Below are positions 8,786 through 17,219 of a stretch of DNA of 64,000 bases, one piece after another (the stretch's first letter is position 1; each line of letters opens with the position of its first letter). Made by a program: the position numbers and the translations under genes. The notes below the pieces were generated by a model that saw only the letters and a list, made by a program, of their open reading frames with translations, was not told where the DNA came from and searched no databases. Origin of the DNA: Streptomyces guryensis (GTDB lineage Bacteria > Actinomycetota > Actinomycetes > Streptomycetales > Streptomycetaceae); contig NZ_JAJSBI010000016.1 in assembly GCF_021261325.1 (NCBI RefSeq), positions 160,270 through 224,269 on the forward strand, written 5' to 3'.

Positions 8786-11700
8786 GTTCCCAGACCCAGG
8801 ACACCCAGGCGGAGCAGGCGGCCGAGCAGCGCCGCCGCAAGCGTAGGGAACGGGCCGCCAAGACCCGTGCACCGGAGCCGAAGAACATCGTCAGCGGCGC
8901 CGGCCAGCCCCTCGATCCGGGACTGCGCCGGGAGCTGGAGGAACAGCTCGGCCACGACCTGAGCCGGGTACGGCTGCACACCGGCCGGGACGCCGGACAG
9001 CTCACCGAACTGCTGGGCGCGGACGCCGTGGCCGTCGGCCAGGACATCCTCTTCCGCGAGGGCGCCTTCCGGCCCGGCACCGACGAGGGCCGGCGGCTGC
9101 TCACCCACGAACTCCAGCACACGGTGCAGAACCCGCACGGCCTCGGCGCCCTGCGGGCCGGGCGCGAGCCGGGCGCCGTGAGCCTTCCGCAGCAGGCGAT
9201 CGAACGGGAGGCGGAGGCGGCTGTACGGGACGAGGCGGCTCTGCCCGTCCAGGAAGGGCAGGCCACCCCCGGCTGGCTGCGTTACGCCACCGTGGACGCC
9301 GACCGGATGCGCGCCGAGGCCATCGACCCGGCGACCCTCGTCGACCGGCTGGCCAACTCCCTCGTACGTTCCCTGCGCGGCGACCCCGAGGACCTGTCCA
9401 AGCGCACCCGCCGCCAACTGGCCGGACTGCCCGCCGAGTTGCTCGACGGCGTCCTCGACCGGCTCGAAGGCCGGCTGCTCGGCCCGGAGCACGACCGGGT
9501 ACTGGACTTCGTCGACGACATCGAGGCGTACGACGACTTCGCCGAAGACCGCGTGGATCGCGACGCGCACGAGGCTCCCGAGGTCGAGCCGGACACGGCC
9601 GACGACATGCGCACCGAGCGGGAGAGCGCACAGCGCCGGGCCCAGGAGGACCGGGCGGACCAGGACCGCCCGGCCGACGCGACCGGTCCGGAGAAGGAGC
9701 GGGCCGAGCGCGAGGGCGCACCCGGAAGCACCCCGCTGAACGGCGGCACCAGGGAGCAGCAACAGGGCGAGACGCAGGACCGAGCCCTGCGCGAGCGGGC
9801 CGAGTCCGACGCCCGGGACCGGCGGCAGTCGGCGGCCGAGGCGCGCGGGGACGGGGCGCGCGCGGGCGGGGCTCCGGCGGCCGGGGTGCGGGACGAGACC
9901 CCGGCGCGAGGCACGTCGGCCACCGCCGGGCAGCAGGCGCACAACACGCAGGCCGCCGCTCCGCAGGGGCCGTCGGCCGCCGGGCAGCAGGAGACGTCCC
10001 AGGACGCGGGAAACGGCGGGCAGCAGGAGGCATCCCAGAACGCCGAGGACGGCGGGCAGGCGCAGGAACAGGCAGCCGACCAGGGCGGGCAGTACCAGCA
10101 GCAGGACGCGCAGCAGGGTGCCGCCGGTGAGCAGGGCGTCCCCGTCGCGGGCGCGGAGGAGTCCGCCGCGCGGAACCGGCCCGGTGCCGCCGACCAGTTC
10201 GCCGCGGGCCGGCAGATCCCCCAGGCGGACAAGCGGGGCGCGGACCGGCCGACGGGTTCGCCCGCGCCCGGCACGGACATCCCGCTGCCCACGCCGTCGA
10301 GCAGCCTGGACGGCGTACGCAACCAGGACCTCGACGGAGTGCAGGAGACGGCCCGCGACGAGGGCGCGCTCTCCGACAGCACCTCGGAGGTGGAGGTCGG
10401 CGGCGCCGAACCCAGCGCCTGGGACATCAACCTCCAGCCGGAGGACTTCCTGCCGCAGCAGGACCCCGATGTCTCCGGGGTGCCGACGGCCGACCAGGGA
10501 GAGGCAGCCGGCGCGTCCCTGCCCGACTTCCCGGCGCCGCCGCCGACCAAGGCCGACCAGGTACAGGCGGAGCGCGACGCGGAGGACGCCGAGGACGCGG
10601 CGGCTCAGGCGGACGTCGAGGACAACACCGTCGAAGCACCGGCCACCGAGCCCGCGCCCTCGGTCTCGCCCGAGTCCGTGGGCGGGCCGGGTGACACCCT
10701 GCTCTCCGGTCTGGAGCCGGAGGAGAAGGCCACCGGGCTTCCGGACGTCGGTGCCGTCTCGAAGGATCCGAAGAGCGGCGACGATCCGAAAGCCGGTCCC
10801 GTCGCCGCGCAGGCCACGGTGCAACGGGCCCCCGGTGCCCGGCAGACGGGCGGACCGGACGGCGGCGGAGCCGTGCAGGAGGGCGCGGCCAAGCAGGAGA
10901 AGGGCACCCCGGCCGCGGGTGAGCAGGCCACCACCGCTCAGGAGAAGGGCTCGCAGCAGGCGGCGGGTGGTACGGCCGCGGCGCCGCAGACCGCTTCCGC
11001 GGCCTCCGCCTCCGGCTCCGCGCCGGGCGGTACGGCCGAGCGCACGCAAGCCGTCGACGAGGCACCGGCCGCGCGTGACTCGCAGGTCACGGGGGGCTCC
11101 AACGCGGACCGGCCCGGCAGTTCCACCAGCGGCGCGCAGAGCGCCGCGTCGCCCGGGGCGGGCGGCTCGACGTCCGGCACGTCGGCCGTGAGCACGGCCA
11201 CGCGGCCTGCCACCGCACCGCCGACGGGCCAGGCGGCCCGGCCCGCGACCACGTCGGCGAAGGCCGCCGACTCCACGGCCACGGCGCAGGCGGCCGAGGA
11301 CGCGATCGGTGCCGCGCCGCAACCGGACCGGGCGTCGGGCAGCGCCCCGGCGGCATCCGCCGCGAGTGCGCCACGGGCCGGCGGCGTCGCCAGCAAGGCC
11401 GTCGGCAAGGGGAAGAAGGACTCGGCGCCTGCCCCGAACCTCTCCCAGGTCTCGCCCGAGGCGGGCCTGAGCACGGCCGCCACGCTGAAGCCGTATCAGG
11501 CCTACCAGGCCATGGGCGGAGTGAACGGTGCGGTGGACCGCAGCGTGGGCGACGAGCACAAGCAACTCGCCGCCGCACCGCCCTCCATGCAGCGGCCGGC
11601 GGGCGCGCCGCAGACCCTGGAAGGCAAGCCGAAGACCGACGCACCCGCCCAGTACTCGCAGGACCCGGCCCAGAAGTCGCAGGCTCCCCAGCAGGAGAAC

Positions 11701-14700
11701 GCGCAGGTCACGGGTGCGAAGGAGCCCGAGGGGCAGATCGAGGCGGAGAAGGCCGAGCCGCCGGACGGCTGGCAGACCTTCAAGATGGCGCTGGGTTTCG
11801 GCCTCGGCTGGCTCGCCTCGAAGCTCGGCTTCCACGTCGACAAGCAGGAACTGGCCGCCAAGTTCGCCGGGCTGCCCACCAAGGACGAGGCCCTCAAGCA
11901 GGCCCAGGCGGGCAACGCCCCCGGCGTCCAGATGCAGGGCGCGGCGCAGCAGACGTCCGACGAACAGGGCGGCGCCGTCGACGCGAAGGGCCAGGAGACG
12001 CTCGACACGGCACGTGACGACTCCGGCCGTTCGATGGGCGAGAACCAGGTCTACCCCGACGCCCCGCAGGAGGAGCTGAAGGGGAACGTCCCCGGCGCCG
12101 AGGCCGCGCCCGGCGCGATGCCGGAGGGGGCGCCCACGGGTGCCGTACCCGCGAACGCGGCCTCCGCGGTGGCCGAGCACGACAAGGGGCCCGAGTTCCA
12201 GGCCGCGTTCAGCCGGGGCCAGAAGGGCATGTCCGACAGCCGCCAGACCAAGGACAAGGGCTTCCGCGACTCACAGCAGAAGAACCAGCAGCAGGTCGGC
12301 GGCGAGATCGACAAGAACACCCGGGACCAGGCGGGCCAGCGGTCGAAGGCCCTCGACGAGGTCACGGCACAGCGCGAGGGCTGGCGCAAGGACCAGGACC
12401 AGGCCCTGAAGACACTGGGCGACAAGAAGAACGACCGCACGGACAAGGTCCGCAAGGACGTCCAGGACCGCGAGAAGAAGACCGACGACGACGTCACCCA
12501 GCAGAAGACCGACAGCGACAAGCAGATCAAGGACAAGGGCGACCAGGCCGAGTCGGACGCCAAGAGCAAGGCGGACAGTGCGGCCCAGGACTCGGGCAAC
12601 TGGCTCAGCAAGGCCTTCGACTGGATCAAACAGAAGGTCATCGAGATCAAGAACGCGATCGTCCAGGTCATCCGGGACGCTCGTGACGCGGTCGTCAACT
12701 TCATCAAGAACTTCAAGGACACCGTCGAGCGCTGGATCAACGAGGCCCGGGCGTTCATCGTCGACACGATCAAGAGTCTGATCGATGATCTGATCGAGTT
12801 CGCCGTGGAGATGGTCAAGGCGATCATCGAACTGGCCCAGCGCATACGGAAGTTCGTCACCGACCTGATCGCGCAGGCGATCGCCCTCGTCACCCGGCTC
12901 GCGGCGCAGCTCAAGCAGATCGTCACCGACCTGCTCAACCAGCTCGCCAAGATGCTCAGCGACATCCTGAACATCCTGAAGAAGATGCTCATGGACGTCA
13001 TCAAGTCGGTCATCGACGCGGTCAAGACGATCCTGCAGTACGCCTCCCAACTCCTGGGCGCGCTCGGCGAGTTCATGATGATCGCGATCGACTTCCTGGA
13101 CGACCCGGGCGGCTGGCTGAGCGGCGCGAAGAACTCGGCGGTCGACGGCGCGGAGCACTACATGTTCCGCGAGGTCCAGACGGCGGTCAAACAGTGGTTC
13201 CAGGAGAAGATCCAGCAGATCCTCGGCATCCCGCAGATGATCATCGACAAGCTGGTCAAGGGTGGCTTCTCCCTCGAACGGATCGTGAAGGAGACCTGGG
13301 ACGCGGTCGTGCCCCAACTCCCGTTCATCATCGGCGAGATCATCATCACGAAGGTCATCGCGAAGCTGATCCCCGGTGCGGGCTGGGTGATGGCCGTCAT
13401 CGACGCGATCCGCACGGCGATCGGCGCGCTCGGACAGATCCTGACCGCGATGGGCGCGGTCCTGTCCTGGCTGCGCGCGGTCCGCCAGGGCGGCGCGGGC
13501 CTCCTGTTCGCCAAGGCGGTCGCGGCCGGCATCGTCGCCCTGCTCGAACTCGCCTACCAGTATCTGCTGAACGCCATCGGCAAGTACGTCGCCAAGGTGG
13601 GCCGCAGGCTGAAGGGCATCGCGGGCAAGCTTGTCGGCCGCGGCGGGCGAGAAGGCGAGGGTCCGGGCCGCCGCCCATCCGCCGGAGCGGAGGACGAGGG
13701 CGCCCCCAAGGACACGGCGGCCCCCGCCAGAAAGCCGACCACCGGCGCCACGGACACCCCGACCCGTCCGAAGCCGGCCGAGCCGACGGGCACCACCCGC
13801 TCGAAGGACCGTCCCGCCGACAGTCCCTCCAGCGAGCCGGACACCCGCCCCACCCCGACGGCGAAACCCAAGCCGAAGCCGGAGCCCGGCCCGAAGCCTG
13901 AGCCGGAACCGAAGCCGAAGACCTCCGACAAACCGAAGGATTCAGCCCCGGACAAGCCGAAGGACGAGACTCAGCGCCCGAGGGAGACGGGGGAGACACC
14001 GGGCACGAACAAGCCGAAAGGTGCGGAGCCCGGCAGGCCCAAGGAGGGCGAGCCGAACAAGCCCAAGGAGGGCGAGCCGAGCAAGCCCAAGGAGGAAGCG
14101 CCGGCCAAGCCCAAGGGTGACGGCAAGGAGGCCCCGCCGAGGCGGCCCGGCGACAAGGCTGAGGACCCGAAGAGGCCGAGGAACGGCAAGGACGAGGACC
14201 CGAAGCGGCCAAAGCGTGACGAGGACGATCCGAAGAAGCCGAAGAACGACAAGGACAACGACCCGAAGCGACCCAAGCATGACAAGGACGACAAGCCGCA
14301 CAAGCCGAAGCCGGACGAGCGCGAGCCCCACCACCCCAGGAACAAGCCGGACAAGGAGGGCCCCGGCCGTCCCAAGTCCGAGCGGGACAAGGACAAGCAG
14401 AAGAAGAAAGAGGACGCGGACAAGGAGGAGCGACTGCGGAAGATCGCGGCCCGAGTCCGGCGGATCGTCAAGGAAAGGGCGAAGAAGGGGGTGCCCGACC
14501 CCTCCTTCCGCACGCTGCTGGAGGGTTTGCGGGCTTGGTTCAGGCTGACGAGTCTGGAGGGCGTGGGAGAGCCGCACATCAAGACCAAGGCGACGCTCAA
14601 CCCGGTCGATCCGGATGTCGTGGACTTGTATCAGACCCGCCCGGAAGGATCCGGTTCGCCCATCGACTGGGATTCTCCTCAACACGATGTCCCGAAGCCG

Positions 14701-15447
14701 AAGCCGAGGATTCCGAACTTCACGGACAACAGGCTTGCCACGAGTTTCACGGCCGAGTACCTGAACAAGTCCAGCAAGGGAACTATCTCCACCACGGCCG
14801 CCCCGCATCAGCCGATCGGCTGGGACTATGCCAAGAGCATCAATGACGACCGCAGCGACAGCTGGGTGAGGATGCACCTCCTCCCGGAGAGCATCGGCGG
14901 CAAGGCCAAGGGATCCAACCTTGTGCCAGCAAGCGGCCCGGCGGTCAATACTCCATTCGCGAACGATGTGGAGAAGGGGGCCCGCGACTCTCTGCAGGAC
15001 GGTCGCGAAGAAATGATCTGGTATCGCGTCGAGGTGCGGTTCCATGAACCGCCGAAGGCGCCCACCAGGGGTTTCCCGAGCTTCATCAAGGCGACCTGGG
15101 CCGGATACTACGAAGACCGCCGGGAGCAGCGTTGGGAACGGAAACGCAGGCCTGCCTGGAAGTCGCAGCAAGCGACGCCGGAGCCGCCCGACGCGTCGCA
15201 GAAGCTTAGGATCAACTCTGACGACGTCGGCCGGGTAAAACGTCGTCTGAAGGAAACGCCGGAGTTCGCCCGGGTGATTGTCAATAACCGCCAGTATCGC
15301 AATTTTGCGGACATAGAGAAGGCCTTCCAGAAGCACGAGAAGGGTAAGCAGGAAGTGCAGAAGTTCAAAGATCTCGACGCGCGGCTCAAGAAGATCTCCG
15401 ATCTGATCGACATCGGTGTGATTGTCTTCACCAAGGACTCGGCATGA
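8782..15447 (+). CDS. Giant DUF4157 protein with tape-measure-like helices and C-terminal nuclease-like toxin domain
   Basis: A 2221-residue protein. Residues about 44-118 are a DUF4157 domain with the zinc-protease-like motif HELQH at 109-113; DUF4157 is strongly associated with eCIS cargo proteins. Residues 130-1000 are mostly Gln/Gly/Ala/Pro-rich and disordered. Residues about 1130-1270 are highly charged coiled coil, and 1270-1620 are long amphipathic and hydrophobic helices (such as FIIGEIIITKVIAKLI and GIVALLELAYQYLLNAI), resembling tape-measure or membrane-inserting segments. Residues 1627-1883 form a Lys/Pro/Glu/Asp hinge with KPKEGEP-type repeats. Residues 1887-2221 form a folded end domain with RMHLLPESIGG (H2032) and SNLVPA (N2046), resembling His-Me-finger nucleases. 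No other tape-measure candidate exists in the cluster, so this may be ruler and effector in one chain. Cargo, ruler and nuclease roles are inferences; the domain layout is directly visible. Confidence 0.85.
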   Translation: MSSQTQDTQAEQAAEQRRRKRRERAAKTRAPEPKNIVSGAGQPLDPGLRRELEEQLGHDLSRVRLHTGRDAGQLTELLGADAVAVGQDILFREGAFRPGTDEGRRLLTHELQHTVQNPHGLGALRAGREPGAVSLPQQAIEREAEAAVRDEAALPVQEGQATPGWLRYATVDADRMRAEAIDPATLVDRLANSLVRSLRGDPEDLSKRTRRQLAGLPAELLDGVLDRLEGRLLGPEHDRVLDFVDDIEAYDDFAEDRVDRDAHEAPEVEPDTADDMRTERESAQRRAQEDRADQDRPADATGPEKERAEREGAPGSTPLNGGTREQQQGETQDRALRERAESDARDRRQSAAEARGDGARAGGAPAAGVRDETPARGTSATAGQQAHNTQAAAPQGPSAAGQQETSQDAGNGGQQEASQNAEDGGQAQEQAADQGGQYQQQDAQQGAAGEQGVPVAGAEESAARNRPGAADQFAAGRQIPQADKRGADRPTGSPAPGTDIPLPTPSSSLDGVRNQDLDGVQETARDEGALSDSTSEVEVGGAEPSAWDINLQPEDFLPQQDPDVSGVPTADQGEAAGASLPDFPAPPPTKADQVQAERDAEDAEDAAAQADVEDNTVEAPATEPAPSVSPESVGGPGDTLLSGLEPEEKATGLPDVGAVSKDPKSGDDPKAGPVAAQATVQRAPGARQTGGPDGGGAVQEGAAKQEKGTPAAGEQATTAQEKGSQQAAGGTAAAPQTASAASASGSAPGGTAERTQAVDEAPAARDSQVTGGSNADRPGSSTSGAQSAASPGAGGSTSGTSAVSTATRPATAPPTGQAARPATTSAKAADSTATAQAAEDAIGAAPQPDRASGSAPAASAASAPRAGGVASKAVGKGKKDSAPAPNLSQVSPEAGLSTAATLKPYQAYQAMGGVNGAVDRSVGDEHKQLAAAPPSMQRPAGAPQTLEGKPKTDAPAQYSQDPAQKSQAPQQENAQVTGAKEPEGQIEAEKAEPPDGWQTFKMALGFGLGWLASKLGFHVDKQELAAKFAGLPTKDEALKQAQAGNAPGVQMQGAAQQTSDEQGGAVDAKGQETLDTARDDSGRSMGENQVYPDAPQEELKGNVPGAEAAPGAMPEGAPTGAVPANAASAVAEHDKGPEFQAAFSRGQKGMSDSRQTKDKGFRDSQQKNQQQVGGEIDKNTRDQAGQRSKALDEVTAQREGWRKDQDQALKTLGDKKNDRTDKVRKDVQDREKKTDDDVTQQKTDSDKQIKDKGDQAESDAKSKADSAAQDSGNWLSKAFDWIKQKVIEIKNAIVQVIRDARDAVVNFIKNFKDTVERWINEARAFIVDTIKSLIDDLIEFAVEMVKAIIELAQRIRKFVTDLIAQAIALVTRLAAQLKQIVTDLLNQLAKMLSDILNILKKMLMDVIKSVIDAVKTILQYASQLLGALGEFMMIAIDFLDDPGGWLSGAKNSAVDGAEHYMFREVQTAVKQWFQEKIQQILGIPQMIIDKLVKGGFSLERIVKETWDAVVPQLPFIIGEIIITKVIAKLIPGAGWVMAVIDAIRTAIGALGQILTAMGAVLSWLRAVRQGGAGLLFAKAVAAGIVALLELAYQYLLNAIGKYVAKVGRRLKGIAGKLVGRGGREGEGPGRRPSAGAEDEGAPKDTAAPARKPTTGATDTPTRPKPAEPTGTTRSKDRPADSPSSEPDTRPTPTAKPKPKPEPGPKPEPEPKPKTSDKPKDSAPDKPKDETQRPRETGETPGTNKPKGAEPGRPKEGEPNKPKEGEPSKPKEEAPAKPKGDGKEAPPRRPGDKAEDPKRPRNGKDEDPKRPKRDEDDPKKPKNDKDNDPKRPKHDKDDKPHKPKPDEREPHHPRNKPDKEGPGRPKSERDKDKQKKKEDADKEERLRKIAARVRRIVKERAKKGVPDPSFRTLLEGLRAWFRLTSLEGVGEPHIKTKATLNPVDPDVVDLYQTRPEGSGSPIDWDSPQHDVPKPKPRIPNFTDNRLATSFTAEYLNKSSKGTISTTAAPHQPIGWDYAKSINDDRSDSWVRMHLLPESIGGKAKGSNLVPASGPAVNTPFANDVEKGARDSLQDGREEMIWYRVEVRFHEPPKAPTRGFPSFIKATWAGYYEDRREQRWERKRRPAWKSQQATPEPPDASQKLRINSDDVGRVKRRLKETPEFARVIVNNRQYRNFADIEKAFQKHEKGKQEVQKFKDLDARLKKISDLIDIGVIVFTKDSA

Positions 15448-16172
15448 ACGTGACGGTCGGCGACGCGACTCCCCAGGAGGCGCGCTACCTGCGAATGCTG
15501 AACGAACTCCATGACGCTGAGGGTATCGAGGTCTCGGACGAGACAGTCGAGATAGACGATGAAGAGCGCCACTCGCTGGGTGTGCCCATGGCGCGGCGTG
15601 CTGAAGAGTTTCTTCTCATGGCGCAGAGTGATGCTCAGTGGGATGGCTTTGTCATCGACCCGCAGATCGCTGAACGCGGGCTTCGGTTCTTTGAGATCGG
15701 CAGCTATTGGAGGTGTGCCAAGCCCCTTCCCAAGGTCTCTGGGGAATTCTTCCTGCGAACGTTCTTCGATGTGTTGGTCTCCTCGCCACCCAAACTCGCC
15801 TGGAAAGGCACTCCGGAGGGCGAGCGAGTTCTGTACAGTCAGTTCCGGGTGATCGACAGTCATCCGAAATCCGGCTCCGGTCTGCTCGCCGCAGTGAGAA
15901 TCCAGACGGACACGACGCCGCTTGAGATCTGGGTGTGGGACGCGCGTCTTGGGGCCAAGAAAATGGATCTCGACTACTGCGGCTATTTGGACGCCCTGCT
16001 GCTCACCAAAGGTGCCTACGGCTGGCAGTACCTGTTCACCGACGTCTCCCTGGCGGACGACCTCTTCCGTAATGTCACGGCGAACCTCACAGACGCACTC
16101 GAAATCCTTCCGCGACTGTTCCCGGACGGCGACTACGCGTCACTGGTGAGCCGTCTGGAGGCCCGCCTGTGA
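15444..16172 (+). CDS. Candidate immunity protein for the DUF4157 toxin domain
   Basis: A 242-residue protein of no family I can name with confidence. It is acidic at the N-terminus (GIEVSDETVEIDDEERHSLG), probably soluble and mixed alpha/beta, with aromatic motifs FEIGSYWRC, PLEIWVWDARLG, LDYCGYLDALLLTKGAYGWQYLF and LFPDGDYASL; the last parts faintly recall SMI1/KNR4-type immunity proteins. Its ATG overlaps the toxin-gene stop (ATGA), and its own stop overlaps the next structural gene (GTGA). Base composition is clearly lower in GC than neighbouring genes: 31 of 60 bases at 15601-15660 are G or C. Its place directly after a nuclease-like toxin end, matching composition and lack of structural-protein features suggest an immunity protein. 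A dedicated chaperone is the main alternative. Confidence 0.68.
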   Translation: MNVTVGDATPQEARYLRMLNELHDAEGIEVSDETVEIDDEERHSLGVPMARRAEEFLLMAQSDAQWDGFVIDPQIAERGLRFFEIGSYWRCAKPLPKVSGEFFLRTFFDVLVSSPPKLAWKGTPEGERVLYSQFRVIDSHPKSGSGLLAAVRIQTDTTPLEIWVWDARLGAKKMDLDYCGYLDALLLTKGAYGWQYLFTDVSLADDLFRNVTANLTDALEILPRLFPDGDYASLVSRLEARL

Positions 16173-16855
16173 CCCGCTACGCCGACATCCCCAAACCCAT
16201 CCGCTCCGGAATAGTCGTCGTCGCCCCCGACACCGGCACCCCCCAGCGCATCATCGTCCTGCAGTTCAACCCGGACACCCTGGAGCGCAGTATCGCTCCC
16301 CAGTCCGCCGGGGACAGCAGTGACACGGGCAGCGGTGGCACCGGGAGTGGGGACCGGAACGAGGCGCTTCGGCTGAAGGGTCCCGCGCAGGAGACCTGGA
16401 AATTCACCGCCGAGATCGATGCCACCGACCAGTTGGAGATCGCCGCGCCCGACGGGATCCACCCCCAGCTGGCCACGCTCGAAATGCTCGTGCAGCCCAC
16501 CACCGCCCAGTTGCGCGCAGCGAGCCGGCTCGCGGCGAACGGGGTCATCGAGATCAGCCCGATCGAGATGCCGCTCACGCTGTTCACGTGGGGCAGCAAG
16601 CGGGTCATGCCCGTGCGGCTGACCGAACTCTCCGTCAACGAGTCCGCCTTCGACGTGAATCTCAATCCGATTCGGGCCTCGCTGAGCATGGGGATGAAGA
16701 TCCTCACGGTCAGTGATCTGCCCGCCGGGCATCGCGGTGCCGATCTGTACATGGCCCACCTCGCGCAGAAGGAACGGCTCGCTGCATCCGCGCGCGGCGG
16801 GAGTCTCGGGTCCCTCGGGCTGCCCGGGGCGGACGTACTGAGCGGCAGGGGCTGA
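16169..16855 (+). CDS. CIS tube-adaptor protein (Afp7/Pvc7-like)
   Basis: A 228-residue protein of the contractile-injection tube family that links the tube to the baseplate hub. Diagnostic stretches are IIVLQFNPDTLERSI near residue 28, ETWKFTAEIDATDQLE near 72, HPQLATLEMLVQP near 97, and PVRLTELSVNESAFDVNLNPIRASLSMGMKIL in the C-terminal half. In related systems these proteins usually carry a C-terminal LysM domain; here that part is encoded by the next gene. A short Gly/Ser-rich insert (GDSSDTGSGGTGSG) lies near residue 50. It starts with GTG overlapping the stop of the candidate immunity gene. High GC returns abruptly here. Confidence 0.88.
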   Translation: MTRYADIPKPIRSGIVVVAPDTGTPQRIIVLQFNPDTLERSIAPQSAGDSSDTGSGGTGSGDRNEALRLKGPAQETWKFTAEIDATDQLEIAAPDGIHPQLATLEMLVQPTTAQLRAASRLAANGVIEISPIEMPLTLFTWGSKRVMPVRLTELSVNESAFDVNLNPIRASLSMGMKILTVSDLPAGHRGADLYMAHLAQKERLAASARGGSLGSLGLPGADVLSGRG

Positions 16856-16865
16856 GGAACACACC

Positions 16866-17219
16866 ATGGCTGACATCGAGTCCTACGAGAGCGCCCTCGG
16901 TTCCATACCTGGCGCCCACCCCTACCCCCGGACCAGCCGCTACCACGACGCCGAGATCGGTATCCACCGCCAGGACGACGGCACCGAAGTCCGCTACGCC
17001 AAACGCCGGTTGCTGCCACCGCTCGACGCCCAGGAGACACAGGAACACGTCGTGGGCTCCGGTGAGCGGCCCGATCTGCTGGCCCAGCGCTACTTCGGCG
17101 ACCCCGGTCAGTGGTGGCGCATCGCCGACGCCAACCCCGTACTCGATCCACGGGAGCTGACGGACGAGGCCGGACGGATCATCGACGTCCCCGAGCCCGG
17201 AGGACACCGGCGTGTCTGA
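16866..17219 (+). CDS. LysM-like baseplate protein
   Basis: A 117-residue protein whose second half resembles a LysM or tail-protein-X fold: EHVVGSGERPDLLAQRYFGDPGQWWRIADANPVLDPRELTDEAGR. In phage tails this small domain stabilises the hub-tube junction rather than binding cell-wall glycan. The N-terminal half contains a Tyr/Arg-rich segment (HPYPRTSRYHDAEIGIHRQDDG) followed by VRYAKRRLLPP, typical of proteins that precede the gp27-like gene. It lies 10 bp after the tube-adaptor gene and overlaps the next gene by 8 bp. The assignment is by motif and position. Confidence 0.83.
   Translation: MADIESYESALGSIPGAHPYPRTSRYHDAEIGIHRQDDGTEVRYAKRRLLPPLDAQETQEHVVGSGERPDLLAQRYFGDPGQWWRIADANPVLDPRELTDEAGRIIDVPEPGGHRRV

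Noticed and set aside
8296..12180. Very long open frame on the minus strand opposite the giant gene
   Set aside because: It is a high-GC shadow of the plus-strand gene: Arg/Gly/Leu-rich with no recognisable family, no ribosome binding site and poor third-position GC bias.
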